Assembly: GCA_031763025.1 (NCBI GenBank)
Contig: JASSKH010000004.1
Span: 3,038,001 to 3,102,000 of the forward strand
Reading direction: 5' to 3'
Source of the DNA: Macrocystis pyrifera
Taxonomy: Eukaryota > Sar > Phaeophyceae > Laminariales > Laminariaceae
DNA length: 64,000 bases
Part shown: positions 1-12,109 of the stretch, piece after piece
Layout of the letters: the number at the start of each line of letters is the position of its first letter
Numbering within the stretch: the first letter of the stretch is position 1
Translations under genes and position numbers: made by a program
Notes under the pieces: model-generated
What the model was told of the DNA's origin: nothing
Databases searched by the model: none
Seen by the model: the letters and a program-made list of their open reading frames with translations, nothing else

Positions 1-1976
1 AATCTACTTGAGGGTCGCATCCAAACACATCAGATATTGTTAAAGACAAAACAATGTGTTGGACTGCAAGCGACGAGTTGACTGACATAAGTGTCACAGA
101 TAGACATGGAGAAGCAATGATTCGATCATGCGACACTATAAGAGTGTGCAGTGGATGACAAGACAAGCGTGCGACAAGCGGACACATGATGTATGCCATG
201 ATTCGTTCATATCTGTATTGAGACAGAGTGTAACAGAACGAGGCATATCTTCTCAATGACAAACGGCGTGCGCGAACGCTGGGTATATTATTATCATATC
301 CCTCCACTGGTGTGCGATGGTGCCGACTACCTTTTACAGTAGTACGAAAGACAAGTGCCCTACAGTTGAAAACACATATATATATATCTATGCAATCAAA
401 ACCTGAGAACGACCCCCCATGAAGCGATGGGAGTCGGGATTCAACACGACTAATGAAGGACATCGCGCCACTGGGTATTAACCTCAATTGGTGCGATAGT
501 TACACATGTATGTGGAAGACAGTTCAAAACTTTGTACGTACATCGTTTTGAATAAATATGAGACATGAAAAAAAAAAACAAGATGATTACAAAAAACAAA
601 TCTACAAAGGGCACTGCGGGCGGTAACATGAAAAGCAACACGAGTAGACTCGCGATGACAGTACACCGAAAACCGCTGACAGGTTGGCACGCACACTAAA
701 ACACAAACTATTCTTGGCTCCACTAGACCTATGGATCACCCCCCCTGCCAACGAGGTGAGTAGGTGATTACATTAGTAGGTCTACAGTACTACATAACCT
801 AGTACTTGAAAACTAACTCAGTCTTGGGATCAGATGACGACATGATCTCCCACTGAGTTGGATGCCGAAAAATAAAAGTCAACTATACTACGGTACACAG
901 CAGTGTGCACCGTATAGAACTCACCACGGAGGGTGAAGACAACACACAAAGTGCGCGGTACTCGCACTGGACAAATGACAAGCCAAGCGGTGATAACACC
1001 GAAACATAATCTACTCCTGTAGGAGGAGGATCAGACAAATGATGGAACCAGTAGCACAGGGCAAACATCAGTTGTTGCTCAAACTGATGGGACAGAAAAG
1101 GAAGTGCTACAAGCAAGACAAAATAAAGCCCAGTAAAGTGCTACGGTACATCCGCGGGGACAGTACGAGATTTCCACGGAGGGGGGTTAAATGCTGAGGA
1201 GTCCGTCGACAGTACTGCAGCACGGTAGGAAGCAATCATTTCTCTGCATTGAGGAAGGGCGTTGACATGACGCCATATACCCATCTGGGTAGGATAACCT
1301 TCAAGCTTGAGATGGTACTGAAAGTTAGTCAGAGATGCTGCTCCTACTCCCCTTTTGTGTCCATCAATACTCTCAAATGTGAACGCACCGATCGTAACTT
1401 TTGACAAGGAGCCTTCAAGATCGGGCACTGGGAGAGTGGTCCCCAAAAATAAATCGTCGTATCCACACGACGCAACAACTAAAACAAAACATCTGACGGG
1501 ATGGTTCGATCCGTCTGAAACAGAGCTTTCCGGCAATATTTTTTGCCAGGTACGTGTTCTGAAAATATGTGACCACCGCAACACAATTCAGTATATATGT
1601 GAATGTCGAATTTCGGGCGAAGTTGTTCTCCCTGGACTATATATGTGTTCCTCTGAGAGCTGAAGATCGAACAACAATCAGTCGATTCGACACCGGCCGA
1701 AGTGCTTGCCTTTGCGGCGGGCTGCCCGATGCTAACTCAAGGGTCACGCACACACGCCCACGGCGGGGATTCCATCAAGACCGTATTCGACATATTGTGA
1801 TCCTACTGCTGTATCACCTATCAACGGTGCACGGTATCTACCCGGTATCCAGAAAGCGTAACCCGTAATTTAAAAACCCCTCTACGCCAAAAAAAAACTG
1901 CTTCGTCCTATCGTAAACAATTGTCCTGTTCACCCGGGCAGCATCCAGGGGAGCCACTGGCCTGTATCCTTATCAA
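1..1976. other. No confident gene; one possible minus-strand coding stretch
   Basis: I recognise no gene here. The only stretch with protein-like composition is on the minus strand at 1141-1584, 147 codons without a stop, with segments such as GAFTFESIDGHKRG and YPTQMGIWRHVNALPQ. It matches no family I know, has no clear splice context, and overlaps a 102-codon open frame on the plus strand. It could be an exon of an unknown gene or chance. The rest is AT-rich, with short homopolymers near 567 and 1891. Confidence 0.3.
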
Positions 1977-2290
1977 GAAATTACATACAGAATACGCGTG
2001 TTCCGCTTATTATAACACTTACTTCTAAAATTCAGTAAAAATGGGATGCAGACGAGACAGCTTGCAAAGTTGAGTATCAACTACTTGATCAGTCGAACTC
2101 ACAGCTGACGTTTGTCATAATTTTATTAAAACAGGAATTACATATAGAATACGCGCGTTCGGTTTATCACATTACTTGTAAAATTCGGTACAAAGGGAAT
2201 ATAGACGAGACGTACTACGCAACTTGCAAAGTTGAGTATCAACTATTTGATCAGTCGAACTCACAGCTGACGTATTTCAAAATTATAAAA
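1977..2290. repeat. Tandem repeat, 2 copies of about 158 bp
   Basis: Two adjacent copies, 1977-2134 and 2135-2290, share long blocks including AATACGCG near the start and CTTGCAAAGTTGAGTATCAA further on, then GATCAGTCGAACTCACAGCT near the end. They differ by scattered substitutions and small indels, so this is not a recent copy. No coding potential is evident. Confidence 0.85.
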
Positions 2291-4506
2291 AAAAACAGTA
2301 CAGCAGTAGATGACGATGCACGTAATTATTTCCCTGACCTACGAAGTGCTCCCGCACTTCCTTTTCCCTTCACATGTATACCAGCAGCACTTGTAAGCTC
2401 GGGGTTTTTTTTTTGGTCGTCGTCGTCGTTCCTACGTATTATAGTGTATTATTAATAGGAAGTATCCCCTTTAGATATTTTTAGGAACCGTTGGAATATC
2501 ATACCAAACAAAGTGCGGGGCGCTCGACTCAACGGCCTTTACACACGGCAACCACTTCTTCCAGTCGTCGTTGTCCTCAGTATATTTGCAAATACACTCT
2601 TAATCGATAGTGCGCTACAATAGTACTACAGGGGAACCGGATCAAAGTAGATGCAGTTGATGGACTCGCTGTTCATCAGCATTTTGACCTTCGATGGCAA
2701 GTTAGGAGCCGGCCTGGAAAAAGAGAAAGCACAGTGCACGGCTGAGCGCTACGGTGATGACGATCAAGGCAACCTGTTGTTATGGCCGCGAGACGCCCCC
2801 CACAAACAAATACACGTCGAATGGCCAAAAACAGAGGGACGGGGCGAAGATATTCTCTGCTTTGCACCGTATAAAGACGGACACATACAGAGCTCCATGG
2901 CGATTACAGCCTATCCACGCGTAAAACTCTATATAACGCCGTAGGGTGCATTGTTAGGGACCTGTTATTAGTTTTCGGCTCAACAAACCTCATTCAATCC
3001 TGAAACAATCTTGATCCCCGCCTGATGGCAGTACTGTCGTACTTGCGGCCTCGTTTGTTCTACACCCTGACCACTGAGAGCACGCGCGGAGCCGCAGGCG
3101 GGTGTCAGCCCGCTGCGGTAAAACCCCCTTTTGTACTCTATTTATTTCTACTCTACTGTCAACACTGATTCTGTGCTCAGGGCGTCGCCCCCCGGGAAGA
3201 AACCGTTCGGGTTCCCGCCCCAACCGCGAACCGCCAAAGCTCCGCGCACATGGCGCGCGCGGAAACTGGCCTCGACCCTTCGCACTGGGGGGCAGGGCAC
3301 CGGTAGAGCCAGCATAGTTTCGGCTTCCAGCGACCTGTTTTCCGCAAGCATCTGAAGCCGCGAGTCGGTTCTAGGAGAGAACGAACCTGTGAAACGCTGT
3401 CACCACCACGTCAGTCTCCGGTGACGAAGGTGTGGACGTGTACTCGTAGTATTTACGAGGGTGCAGCATTGTGACGGAAGGGAAAAATACTGTAGCAAAA
3501 GGTTCACAGGTCATTCTTGCATCGTGCCGGAAGGAAACCTAGCAATCAACGTAAAACAAAAATGTCGTTTCGCCCAGTAGTCCTACGGCGTACCCTATTC
3601 GGTATGCCTCTAGATTAGTACGAGTTTGCTACCATGTACACAGTGGTATACTGTACCGATATGGTAGCAAGGAGCTTGCCCAGAAGCCGGCCGGGCAATG
3701 CTCGTACCTATGCACAGTCGTACGTCGTATAGGCAACGCATACCAGTTGCTACGTTGTACAGGGCAGATGCTCAGCTTTTGAAACCGCTTGTGCAGAGAA
3801 CAACACAACAGCTGAACAACCAACAGCCGCCCGCACTCAGTGTTGGGCTAAGCAGTACGGAAGATAAGTAGACTGGAGAGAGGGCTTGACCCGACGCCTG
3901 GTGGTGGTGGTGGTGATGTTGTGTGGTCGTGGCGGTGGAACAATAGTGGCCGTGTGTCTCCTATTTTCCTTTGAAATTTCTACACCAGCAGTAACAGCAG
4001 TGACGGGTCGAGGGGGGGGATAGCGTTAGTCCGAACCGCGCAGAAGCAGGAAGGGACATAGTTCGACTTCCGGCTGGATCTAGAAGCGAAGTTTGGTAGT
4101 GGCGGAAACAGTGTGATGGTGGTCGTCGTCGGGCTTCTTAAACAGCACGACATACTCGTACGCTATACGTTTTTTCCTGACTCCTGTGTCTTGCTTCTTA
4201 CTCATATTACCTGGTGTATACGAGTACACGAGCACGTACGTCGTTGGGCTGCATATTCTTATGATTATGGCGATGACACATCAACAATCGTCGATACTGT
4301 CCACTACTATCCAACACCCACCACCACACACAAGTTGACAGTTACAAATATACTGCTGCGAGATAACGGGTATCCTATAGGGATAGCTGAACTATCTTAT
4401 CACTCAGAAAGCACGATGCATGGTTTCTGTGAATGCATTCATATGCTCGAGACTTGATTTCCCCACTTCAGGACCCCCGTCATTCAATTTTCGTTGTCTC
4501 GTGCAG
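2291..4506. other. Intergenic or intronic, no gene recognised
   Basis: Contains a short run of T and CGT triplets near 2405-2430, a moderately GC-rich stretch near 3180-3310, and GGT triplets at 3899-3916. Open frames at 2651-2944 and 4113-4457 (plus strand) match nothing I know. If the dynamin-type gene that begins to be readable at 4507 is spliced, this stretch may be one of its introns: no dynamin GTPase motif (GxxxxGKS, DLPG) was found in the window upstream. Confidence 0.4.
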
Positions 4507-5604
4507 GATGTGAAGCCCGACTTTCTCAGTGGCGAGTACTTCGAGACATACGCGAGGCTCTAGCGCTTGTGGATGGAAGGTCGCCGTCCGATCAACCACC
4601 CGGCCAGGTTTTCAGCCTCTTGTTTAGGAAAGGCGTTCTCTGGCCATCTTGAGTCTCGCTCTCACAACATGGTGGGCCGCGTGAGGACTTACATGCAGTC
4701 CGTTCTTCAAACTCTGCTCGAAGACGCCTGTGAGGATTATCCAGCCCTGCTCGACAAGGTCAAGAGCCTGGTGCAAGAGTACACGGAGGACAAGGAAGAG
4801 AGAACGGTGAAGGCAGTGTCAAACGCGGTCAAGGCCGAGCTCGACTGGGTGGTCACCCATCCCGCGTACACAACATCTATCGCCGGTGTTTGTCACATGG
4901 TACACACGAAGAGAGAGATACGGAGCGGATCCGAGGTGTCCGTTCAACACAGACCGCCTGTGGCAGCGCAAAGGATCAGGACATCCGAAGCATTCAGGTT
5001 GAAGTGTCGCGGAGCGCCCACAGCAACCAATCAATACAGTGTCATCCGGCATTAAACTTACCCTATATGCGCCTCTCATACCCGGTCGGTTGGTTGTACG
5101 TCCTTTGAATACGGGGTGCGAAAGTAACGACATTACACGTATCGATGCTTTCCGTTAATTTATACAAGGCCTACTGTAGCGACACTCTGCTCTACATACG
5201 TGATGTCGCAGTAGACACTAAAAACGCTCGTTCAGGGACTGGGGTTCATTCTTAGGCTCTTTCACATTTTTTTTCCCGAACGTGCAGTAGCAGATTGCTG
5301 CAATTAACCAGACAAACCCTCCCGTCGCCATGTTTTGCAACAGGCGTGCCTTTTCGGTTACTCCGAAAGAGTCTTCAAACGAGTGTTTACTGCTGTTTTT
5401 GAGCACGCCTACCATCTTGTCAGCGACAGCTCGGGGGATGAACTCGTGCCCTGGATGCTCAAGACAGCCACCCGCGAAGACCTTGAGAAATGGTTCCCCG
5501 AGCACCCCGGGACTCTTCGTAAGCGGAGGGGCATACGTCGTCAACTGTCGCTTCTCGACACTGGTCTGACAATCCTTGATTCCGCGCGTAGGACTAAGAA
5601 GTAG
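4507..5604 (+). CDS. Dynamin-family protein, 3' exons (stalk and GTPase effector domain)
   Basis: This is the C-terminal part of a dynamin-superfamily GTPase, a membrane-remodelling mechanoenzyme. Two exons can be read. Exon a starts after GTGCAG at 4507 and runs to about 4885-4938. It holds helical stalk sequence: PDFLSGEYFETYAR, then YPALLDKVKSLVQEY, then AELDWVVTHPAY, which corresponds to the family's conserved E-x-x-x-I-x-T-x-H-P segment. Exon b (5344-5604) starts after CAACAG and ends at TAG. It reads as the GTPase effector domain: VFKRVFTAVFEHAYHLV, EDLEKWFPEHP, then a helix with RRQLSLLDTGLTIL. The N-terminal GTPase domain is not in the window; it may lie upstream behind long introns, or be lost. 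Exon a carries an in-frame TAG at 4561-4563, between YAR-L and the rest of the stalk. Either the exon begins later (acceptor-like TTTTCAG near 4608 or TTTAG at 4626) or this is a pseudogene. The family is fairly sure; whether it works is not. Confidence 0.7.
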
Positions 5605-8600
5605 CTGAGTGATATCAACTCGTCTCTTAGACACTGCACAAGAAGTCGCATGCCTTCGCCTGGAAAAAGAAGAAAGCGCGACATGCGCTTCCTGCGTTTT
5701 CCAGGCAAAGGCACGTTCTATTTCCGATGAAACGGCATTTCGCTCAAACCCACGTTGAACTTGCCTTCTTCTCCTAGGCGTTTCGCGAGCAGAAGGAGGA
5801 TCAAACGTGCCTTCGCCCTGACAACACAGAAAGCGCGACATATACAAGCGCTCTTAGTGTTGTCCAGTCGAGGGCACCTTGGACACCGGGCGAAGGAGAC
5901 CATTGTTTCGGCTTGTCTTCTGAGTACAATAGAAGCAGCAAAAGGAGAACCAGCAGGGTAGCAGTGGCTCTCAGTTGGTTGTGTCACTGTTCCAAAGGTA
6001 CATGTGAAGGACCGGGAGGAGAACATCTAGCTCATTTTGTTGGGTGACATGTGACGTTCGTTGGATAACATGTGACTGCTGTGGACACTATCGTGATCAC
6101 CCACGGTGTAAACTACTAGCCGATTGTCGGGCAGGGCGTAAACATATGACGGGTGGAAAAAAATCATATTCGTGCAGTGTGGACATCTACAGTAGTACAG
6201 GGAAGTGTGAGATCCGAGATTGCTGTATGTGGGTTTAGGTAGTTTTGTTTACACTGGTGAGCATGCACGGCGTGGGTGTGTGCATTCCTGGAAACTCTTA
6301 TCATACCGAGGCACGCCACGAAAGGGCTGCGTTTCCCGGGCGCCCCGCACCCCAGCCGTAGCAAAGTTTCTGAAGCCGTTTCCCAATTGAGAGATAGGAG
6401 CTCTAGGGACGCCTTCCTACATGTCCTTCGGAGAGTCTTTTCTTGCCCCGTGATCACAAGCCGCGAAACAGATTGCCAACATCTCCAAGTGGACACTGGG
6501 ACCAATGCCTGACGATAACGAATGAATGCGATTGGGGAGTACCTTCAGTGGGTGAGATCAAAGAGGGACCGCTGCGATATGGAAGCACTTTAGAGCACGA
6601 CTTCAATACGCTTCAGGTGACCATCACCGGTTTTAACGTATCTCGGCGGGAATACCATCTATTTTTTCTAACCAGATATATTGGATGCCCATGCACGCCA
6701 TGCATCCGTCACGCACATGACTGTGGTTGGTATACACATGTCTTCCTGTGCAGATACGAGGACGTTTGTATGAATCTTCATCTTAACACCCTGTAACGTT
6801 GGGCTCGACTTGAAGACTGGAGAGAACGGAACACCGCTGCATCTAAACGACTTGTGGACTTGGAACCTCGCGATGTGCTTTTCGCTGAGACGCACCGGAC
6901 GCATAGGCTCTTTTCGCTTAGATTCGTCGATTAGGGCACCCGACTCGAGGTGCGCACGACAACAATTCAATACCCACAGCGAGACGCTGTTTTTGAGTGA
7001 AACCAGGTATTCGATAGGGAAAACGTATGCACATTGTTCTTTGGTCATGATTCTCTTGCCGCCTTATCCTGACAAGCTTGTTATGCATCTAGATGTTGTG
7101 TCGGTTTCCAATTGATGAGGGATGTCTTGCCACTACCCGTAGAACTAATATCTTCGGGACTGATACTGTGGCGTAAATATCAGGTTCGAGTTTGGTTTCT
7201 TCGATGGGGACGCTGTTCAGCCTGTTTAGTGACTACGAGTTACCACTGTAGATCCCAGAGAAGTCAGCTATGTGAGAGTGTCGTTTCTACAGTAGCTTCA
7301 CGTATGTGGTGTACGATAAGTACAGTAACATAAAAGCCGACCTGGGTGAACACCTCAGGTTGGTACGAAAACCCGACCAAAATAGAAATGTGATTATTCT
7401 GTCAACGACGAAAATGCAGGAAAATCAGCAAATACACAGACTTAAACAAACGCATTTTCAAGGTGCCGGTGCCCCAGAGAACATTAACCAAGATCGTGGC
7501 CCTACTCCAAGGGATGGGGGTATTCTTGTTTGGCGCCCCGGAGAGCGAGAAGAAACACCTGTCCACAGTTATTTATCAAATTTTGAACGTGAACGGTTCG
7601 TTTCTTCCACCTTAGGCGGGCCTGTCTCTGACCGTGCCGTCATTAAAGTGTGATTTATTCCGAGGGTGGAGGCACACAGCACCGTGAGTGGTGTAGGCCA
7701 ACCTTGACAACAGCAGGAACGTACTACTGAACTACTGCAGGCTCTTCGGCTGAGTGCGGATATCACACTGCCGTCCCTTTCCTGCAGCGTGTAGTAGCAG
7801 CGTATCACACAGGAAGTTGCTGGAGATAATCCGTGGTAGTATACGAAATGCAAACAGTCCACGCCGGAAACTAACACAGACGGCGGTGCTCGGAGGTGAT
7901 GTAGGGAAACGGTGACAACAGCAGGCATGTATCTACTGCTATCCTCTTGGCTGGATGTGCCAGCTGCACTGCTCCTGCTGCAACAGCAACAGCTACAAAA
8001 CGGCCGAGGAGGAATCAAGTTTTCTTGTGTGGCGGTTGGTCATCATGGTGGGTGTGATCCAGAGTCGGTATACATGGATTCGTCCTCCCGCGCCCCAAGC
8101 CATGCCCCTCTATCGTCATTGATACAACTAACTAGGCGCATAAAGTACACTGCGGATGCGTCACCTCGCGCGAAGGGTTTTGATGCTGCTGCAGCTGCTG
8201 CCTGGGGGCGACAGGGTTGCAACCATGTATAATACACTGTTTATTTTAATCTTAGCATGCTCGTTCAGCTCTGTTTGTGCTCAGCGGCAGTAGTATCGGG
8301 ATTGCTGGGCAATCACTGTCATAGTGCAACTCGTAGCCCGGCTTCGATTGCGACAGGCGTGAAGGGTGAGCTCTGTTCACAAGATTGTTTTGATTGGAAG
8401 TAATATATTTACCCCTGGCCATTGGCCCAGTGCCAGGAACAAGGTGGTGTTTGCCGGTATAACTGCGTCCGGCTGTGGCCAACATGACCAGACAACAGCA
8501 GGGACGAAGAACAAACACACAGGAAACGCCAAAGAAAAATACTGGAGCGTCCCACCAAAACAACGGCGGTGTACGTGGGGGCGGGAATACCATCGATTCG

Positions 8601-8936
8601 GTACCCCCACCTTCATGGGGCTCCCGTTCATCACTGGTACAACATACATCATGAAATCGGTACAATATACACCATGAAGACACACATACACGCCTGTGAA
8701 GGCATTCTACGGCAGGGTACACCTACTGTATGATAACTATCGGGCCACTGACGCGAGGAGCTGTGCATCTCAGCCCAAAAGCGTTTTTTTTTTCATAAAA
8801 ACAAGTTCTCGCACCCCACAAAACTCGAACATTCTGGTGGAGCTCGGACTAATAGACCGCTTCGTGCGTGGGATGGCCTCGTCGCTATGTCCGCGAGATG
8901 ATGTCGGGTGTTGTGCAAAGACGTGTAGAAGATGTT
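5605..8936. other. No gene recognised
   Basis: Several short open frames (for example 6443-6796, 6810-7115 and 7306-7653, plus strand) have no recognisable motif and no convincing splice links. A short imperfect repeat containing GAAAGCGCGACAT occurs near 5672 and 5830. GCTGCTGCAGCTGCTG near 8185-8200 is a small trinucleotide run. The long minus-strand frame over 5218-5847 is antisense to the dynamin exon and was discounted. Confidence 0.4.
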
Positions 8937-9480
8937 AATAAATATTTATTACTCGTTGCTCTCGGGAAGGAGGGAAACAATAGAGAGAGTGAGCTGTGAT
9001 GCGTCACTCTTGTCCCCTCTCCCAAATCATGTATTCACCTCCGTATTTGCCAAAGTTCTACAATCAGTCCTCCTCAATCACTGGAAACTTCCTAGAGCCA
9101 TCCTGTATTCCCAGGAAATCAATCCAGTCTCATACTACCTCAAGGAATATTGTTCGAACGATATATCAATATCGGAATTCCGTACTATCTCCCGTCAGAA
9201 TATCCCATCCAATAAATAATTAACCGTTTACTCGTACGTGCCATATGACCCACTGATATTCGGCTCATCCGCATACTATTCGATCAACGTATCCTATAAA
9301 TCAACCATATGCTACAGAACATCGTGCGACCACAATATCTATTTAATGTATAGATCACTTAGTCTTTGAGCCCCCCTGACCAAAGACATTGAAATATTCA
9401 ACCACTTGATTACGTTGTCGATGAGCCCCCCTTAATGGTGGCATCATAATATTCAACCACTTGGATAAATTCTTTTAACA
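8937..9480 (-). mobile_element. Possible 3' LTR and polypurine region of copia element 1
   Basis: Read on the minus strand, this stretch has two purine-rich tracts (AAGGGGGGCTC and CAGGGGGGCTC), each near a copy of CAAGTGGTTGAATAT. It then has an AT-rich region ending in TTATTAACA at about 8937. A purine tract followed by a TG...CA-bounded stretch is the expected arrangement downstream of a copia pol gene, and copia element 1 lies upstream on the same strand. No second LTR was found to confirm the ends, so the limits are guesses. Confidence 0.3.
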
Positions 9481-9587
9481 AAAACAAAATGATAATCCCA
9501 CTAGGTGACCCAAACCACTCATCTCATGTCCGAACTCCTATAATATACCATGTCGATCAGTGCCTCTAATCAATGATAATAGTCCAC

Positions 9588-9882
9588 GTCGTTCTAAAAT
9601 CACTCCACAAAAAAAACAATACTCATCCATCAAAATCCCATGACTACTTCAAATCAAACACAAGTTTCTTCACCATACTGACTGGAACTCAAAAAATTAG
9701 TAACCATTCAGCGCCGTAACTAGTAGCCGATTTGTTCACGATAATCAAACGGGAATCGCTGAATGAATTAGGGTTGATCACATTCGCACAGTGGCATAAA
9801 TCCGTCATGGAGTACTCCCAAAAACACAAAAAAAAATACACCTCCAATTAACATACTCCGGATCCTCGATCATCAATGATAA
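9588..9882. repeat. Direct repeat of about 295 bp, copy 1
   Basis: Nearly identical to 11283-11578. Both copies share CGTTCTAAAATCACTCCAC near the start and ACTCCGGATCCTCGATCATC near the end, with only a few differences (for example CAGTGGCATAAAT here against CAGTACATAAAT in copy 2). The high identity points to a recent duplication or insertion event in the 3' flank of copia element 1. Confidence 0.9.
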
Positions 9883-10344
9883 CATGGACGAGTAAGTCAA
9901 CAAGATGCAACCTGTTTCGCTGAAGCAGGCGCACACCCTGCGACAGCACCCCCGACCCCCCTGTGGACGGGTGCTACGCAGACGAAGAAATGAGAACCGA
10001 CGAAATCCGCTTCAGCGGCGATACGCGGTGTACCCACGGAGGTCACGAACCCGCTCGTGGAACTTCTCCCGGATTAACGGCTAACGTAATATGCACGAGG
10101 AAGCCGACGCGACCCCCCCGATTCGCGACCAGCAACTTGTACCACCATAGGTGGTTAAGCTACAGTGGAGCAACCGGTACCAGTTAGACCCCAATCCACG
10201 TATTATTGTAGCGAAGGACAATAAAATATCAGTTACCACCGCTACCAGCTACACAGCCTGTATGCTCTGATAATCTCATACCACCAAGAAACAATCAGAG
10301 CACCAATAGCTCAGAGTACGCTCTACCAGAATACTGCACAGGCC

Positions 10345-10800
10345 CTAGTTTCGGGAAACCGCTATCCCATACATTGGTAGTATACCCCGGTACGAGCATT
10401 TGACATATCGTACATACAACCACTGCTGCACGAACACTGCTGTATACGCATGGCTGTACCAGTTATGCTCACATAACCTTTTCTCGAGTTTGGGACCACC
10501 GATAAAAGTCTCGCATGAGGTATGATATTTCGCACTAATATTATTAATAAAAGTACGAGCACTTGAAAGAACGTACGACCACTGCTGCACAAACCCTGCT
10601 GCTGTATCCGCACTTCTGCTGAACCCTTCATATTTACTATCAATAATCGTGCCTTTCCTCGAGTTTGGTACCAAGCAAAAGTACGAGGGGATGCGTCTGG
10701 TATAATATTCCCGCAAGCACACACTACCGGCCCATCGCTGCTGTACGCATGCGTTTGCAATTTGCGAACATAATAATGATACCACCGAGGGCGCAACATC
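10345..10800. repeat. Imperfect internal repeat between the 295-bp direct repeats
   Basis: Motifs recur about 175 bp apart: GTACGAGCA at about 10391 and 10554, then ACCACTGCTGCAC, then TCGAGTTTGG, then AAAAGT near 10505 and 10677. The overlapping open frames here are rich in Tyr and Cys but look like by-products of the repeat. No function assigned. Confidence 0.5.
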
Positions 10801-11282
10801 CCGGGTAAAGTCTCACTGTGCTACGACATACCAGAGGTACCGATCTTGCCGATTCGTTCCCGTGCTGGCTTGTCCGGCCACGCTTGTCATGCCCTCCGAC
10901 ATAGTCCCCAAGGTCTTCCGTCCACAATCCCAGCTAGCACCTCTTGTACACTCACAAGACACCACGAACGAGTCTCTCCAAGGAAGGTCCCTCGATCAAG
11001 AAAATAAAATAAAAAAGTGTCTGGCTGGCGAAAACCCTGCCTGCACAGCGTTCAAACAGATCAGATCGAACGCTCAACTCCAACTAGTCTCACACCTTGG
11101 ACCTGTAGCTCTGCCTCCGCATCACTGCGCTGATACGTGTAGGTTGCGGCTACGTACCAGACAAGGTGTGTTTACCAAGGGCTACGATTCATGCTACCAT
11201 GAATCACCGCAGTCATCTGATTGGCTTGAACTTCTTACGTACGTACAAAACTCACATTCTCTCATTCTTCCGAGAATGTTCT

Positions 11283-11578
11283 GCGTCGTTCTAAAATCAC
11301 TCCACAAAAAAAACAATACTCATCCATCAAAATCCCATGACTACTTCAAATCAAACACAAGTTTCTTCACCATACTGACTGGAACTCAAAAAATTAGTAA
11401 CCATTCAGCGCCGTAACTAGTAGCCGATTTGTTCACGATAATCAAACGGGAATCGCTGAATGAATTAGGGTTGATCACATTCGCACAGTACATAAATCCG
11501 TCATGGAGTACTCCCAAAAACACAAAAAAAAAATACACATCCAATTAACATACTCCGGATCCTCGATCATCAATGATC
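11283..11578. repeat. Direct repeat of about 295 bp, copy 2
   Basis: Second copy of the repeat at 9588-9882. The 1.4 kb between the copies (9883-11282) does not repeat elsewhere in the window. After this copy an A-rich stretch (11579-12100) leads into the 3' end of the copia reading frame. It may be the 3' untranslated region of the element. Confidence 0.9.
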
Positions 11579-12109
11579 AATGCTGAAATCAATATAGAAA
11601 TATCAAATTTCATCATCCAACACAAATACTCCCCCAAAAAAAACAAAAATGCTAGTCCAGATAATAAAATCGAACCGCCATTATTAGCCCCCCAAACCTC
11701 TGTCACCATGCTTCGAGTACTGTATATGGAAACCAAGCCCCAACATATCCAAGTACCAGGTACCGAATACCAAGTTCCAGCATCTCTTAACTTCAACATC
11801 GTCCCAGTAATCGACACTTGGCCTTCCCGGTTAAACGGTCATCAGCTGAGTAAAGTAGTGTCGAATAAGTCTACCGCATAGTACATCAAGTATCGCACAT
11901 TTCCGAATTTCATGGTCCGAAATTCTATTCATCATGATATCATAAAAATAAAAGGCCACAATCCAAAATACACATTCCCAAATCTCATGTTTTAAACTAC
12001 ACACCAAAACACACTACCAGTGTCTCCCCAACAAACAAACAAAAAACTTCAATACCCCAAAATGAACAAAAACAACACTGGTTGTCACCATGTCTTCATG
12101 GCAATGCTA

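Noticed and set aside
5218-5847. A 209-codon minus-strand open frame, the longest in the first 10 kb
   Set aside because: It is antisense to the dynamin effector-domain exon (5344-5604), which has clear family similarity. The frame has no motif of its own.
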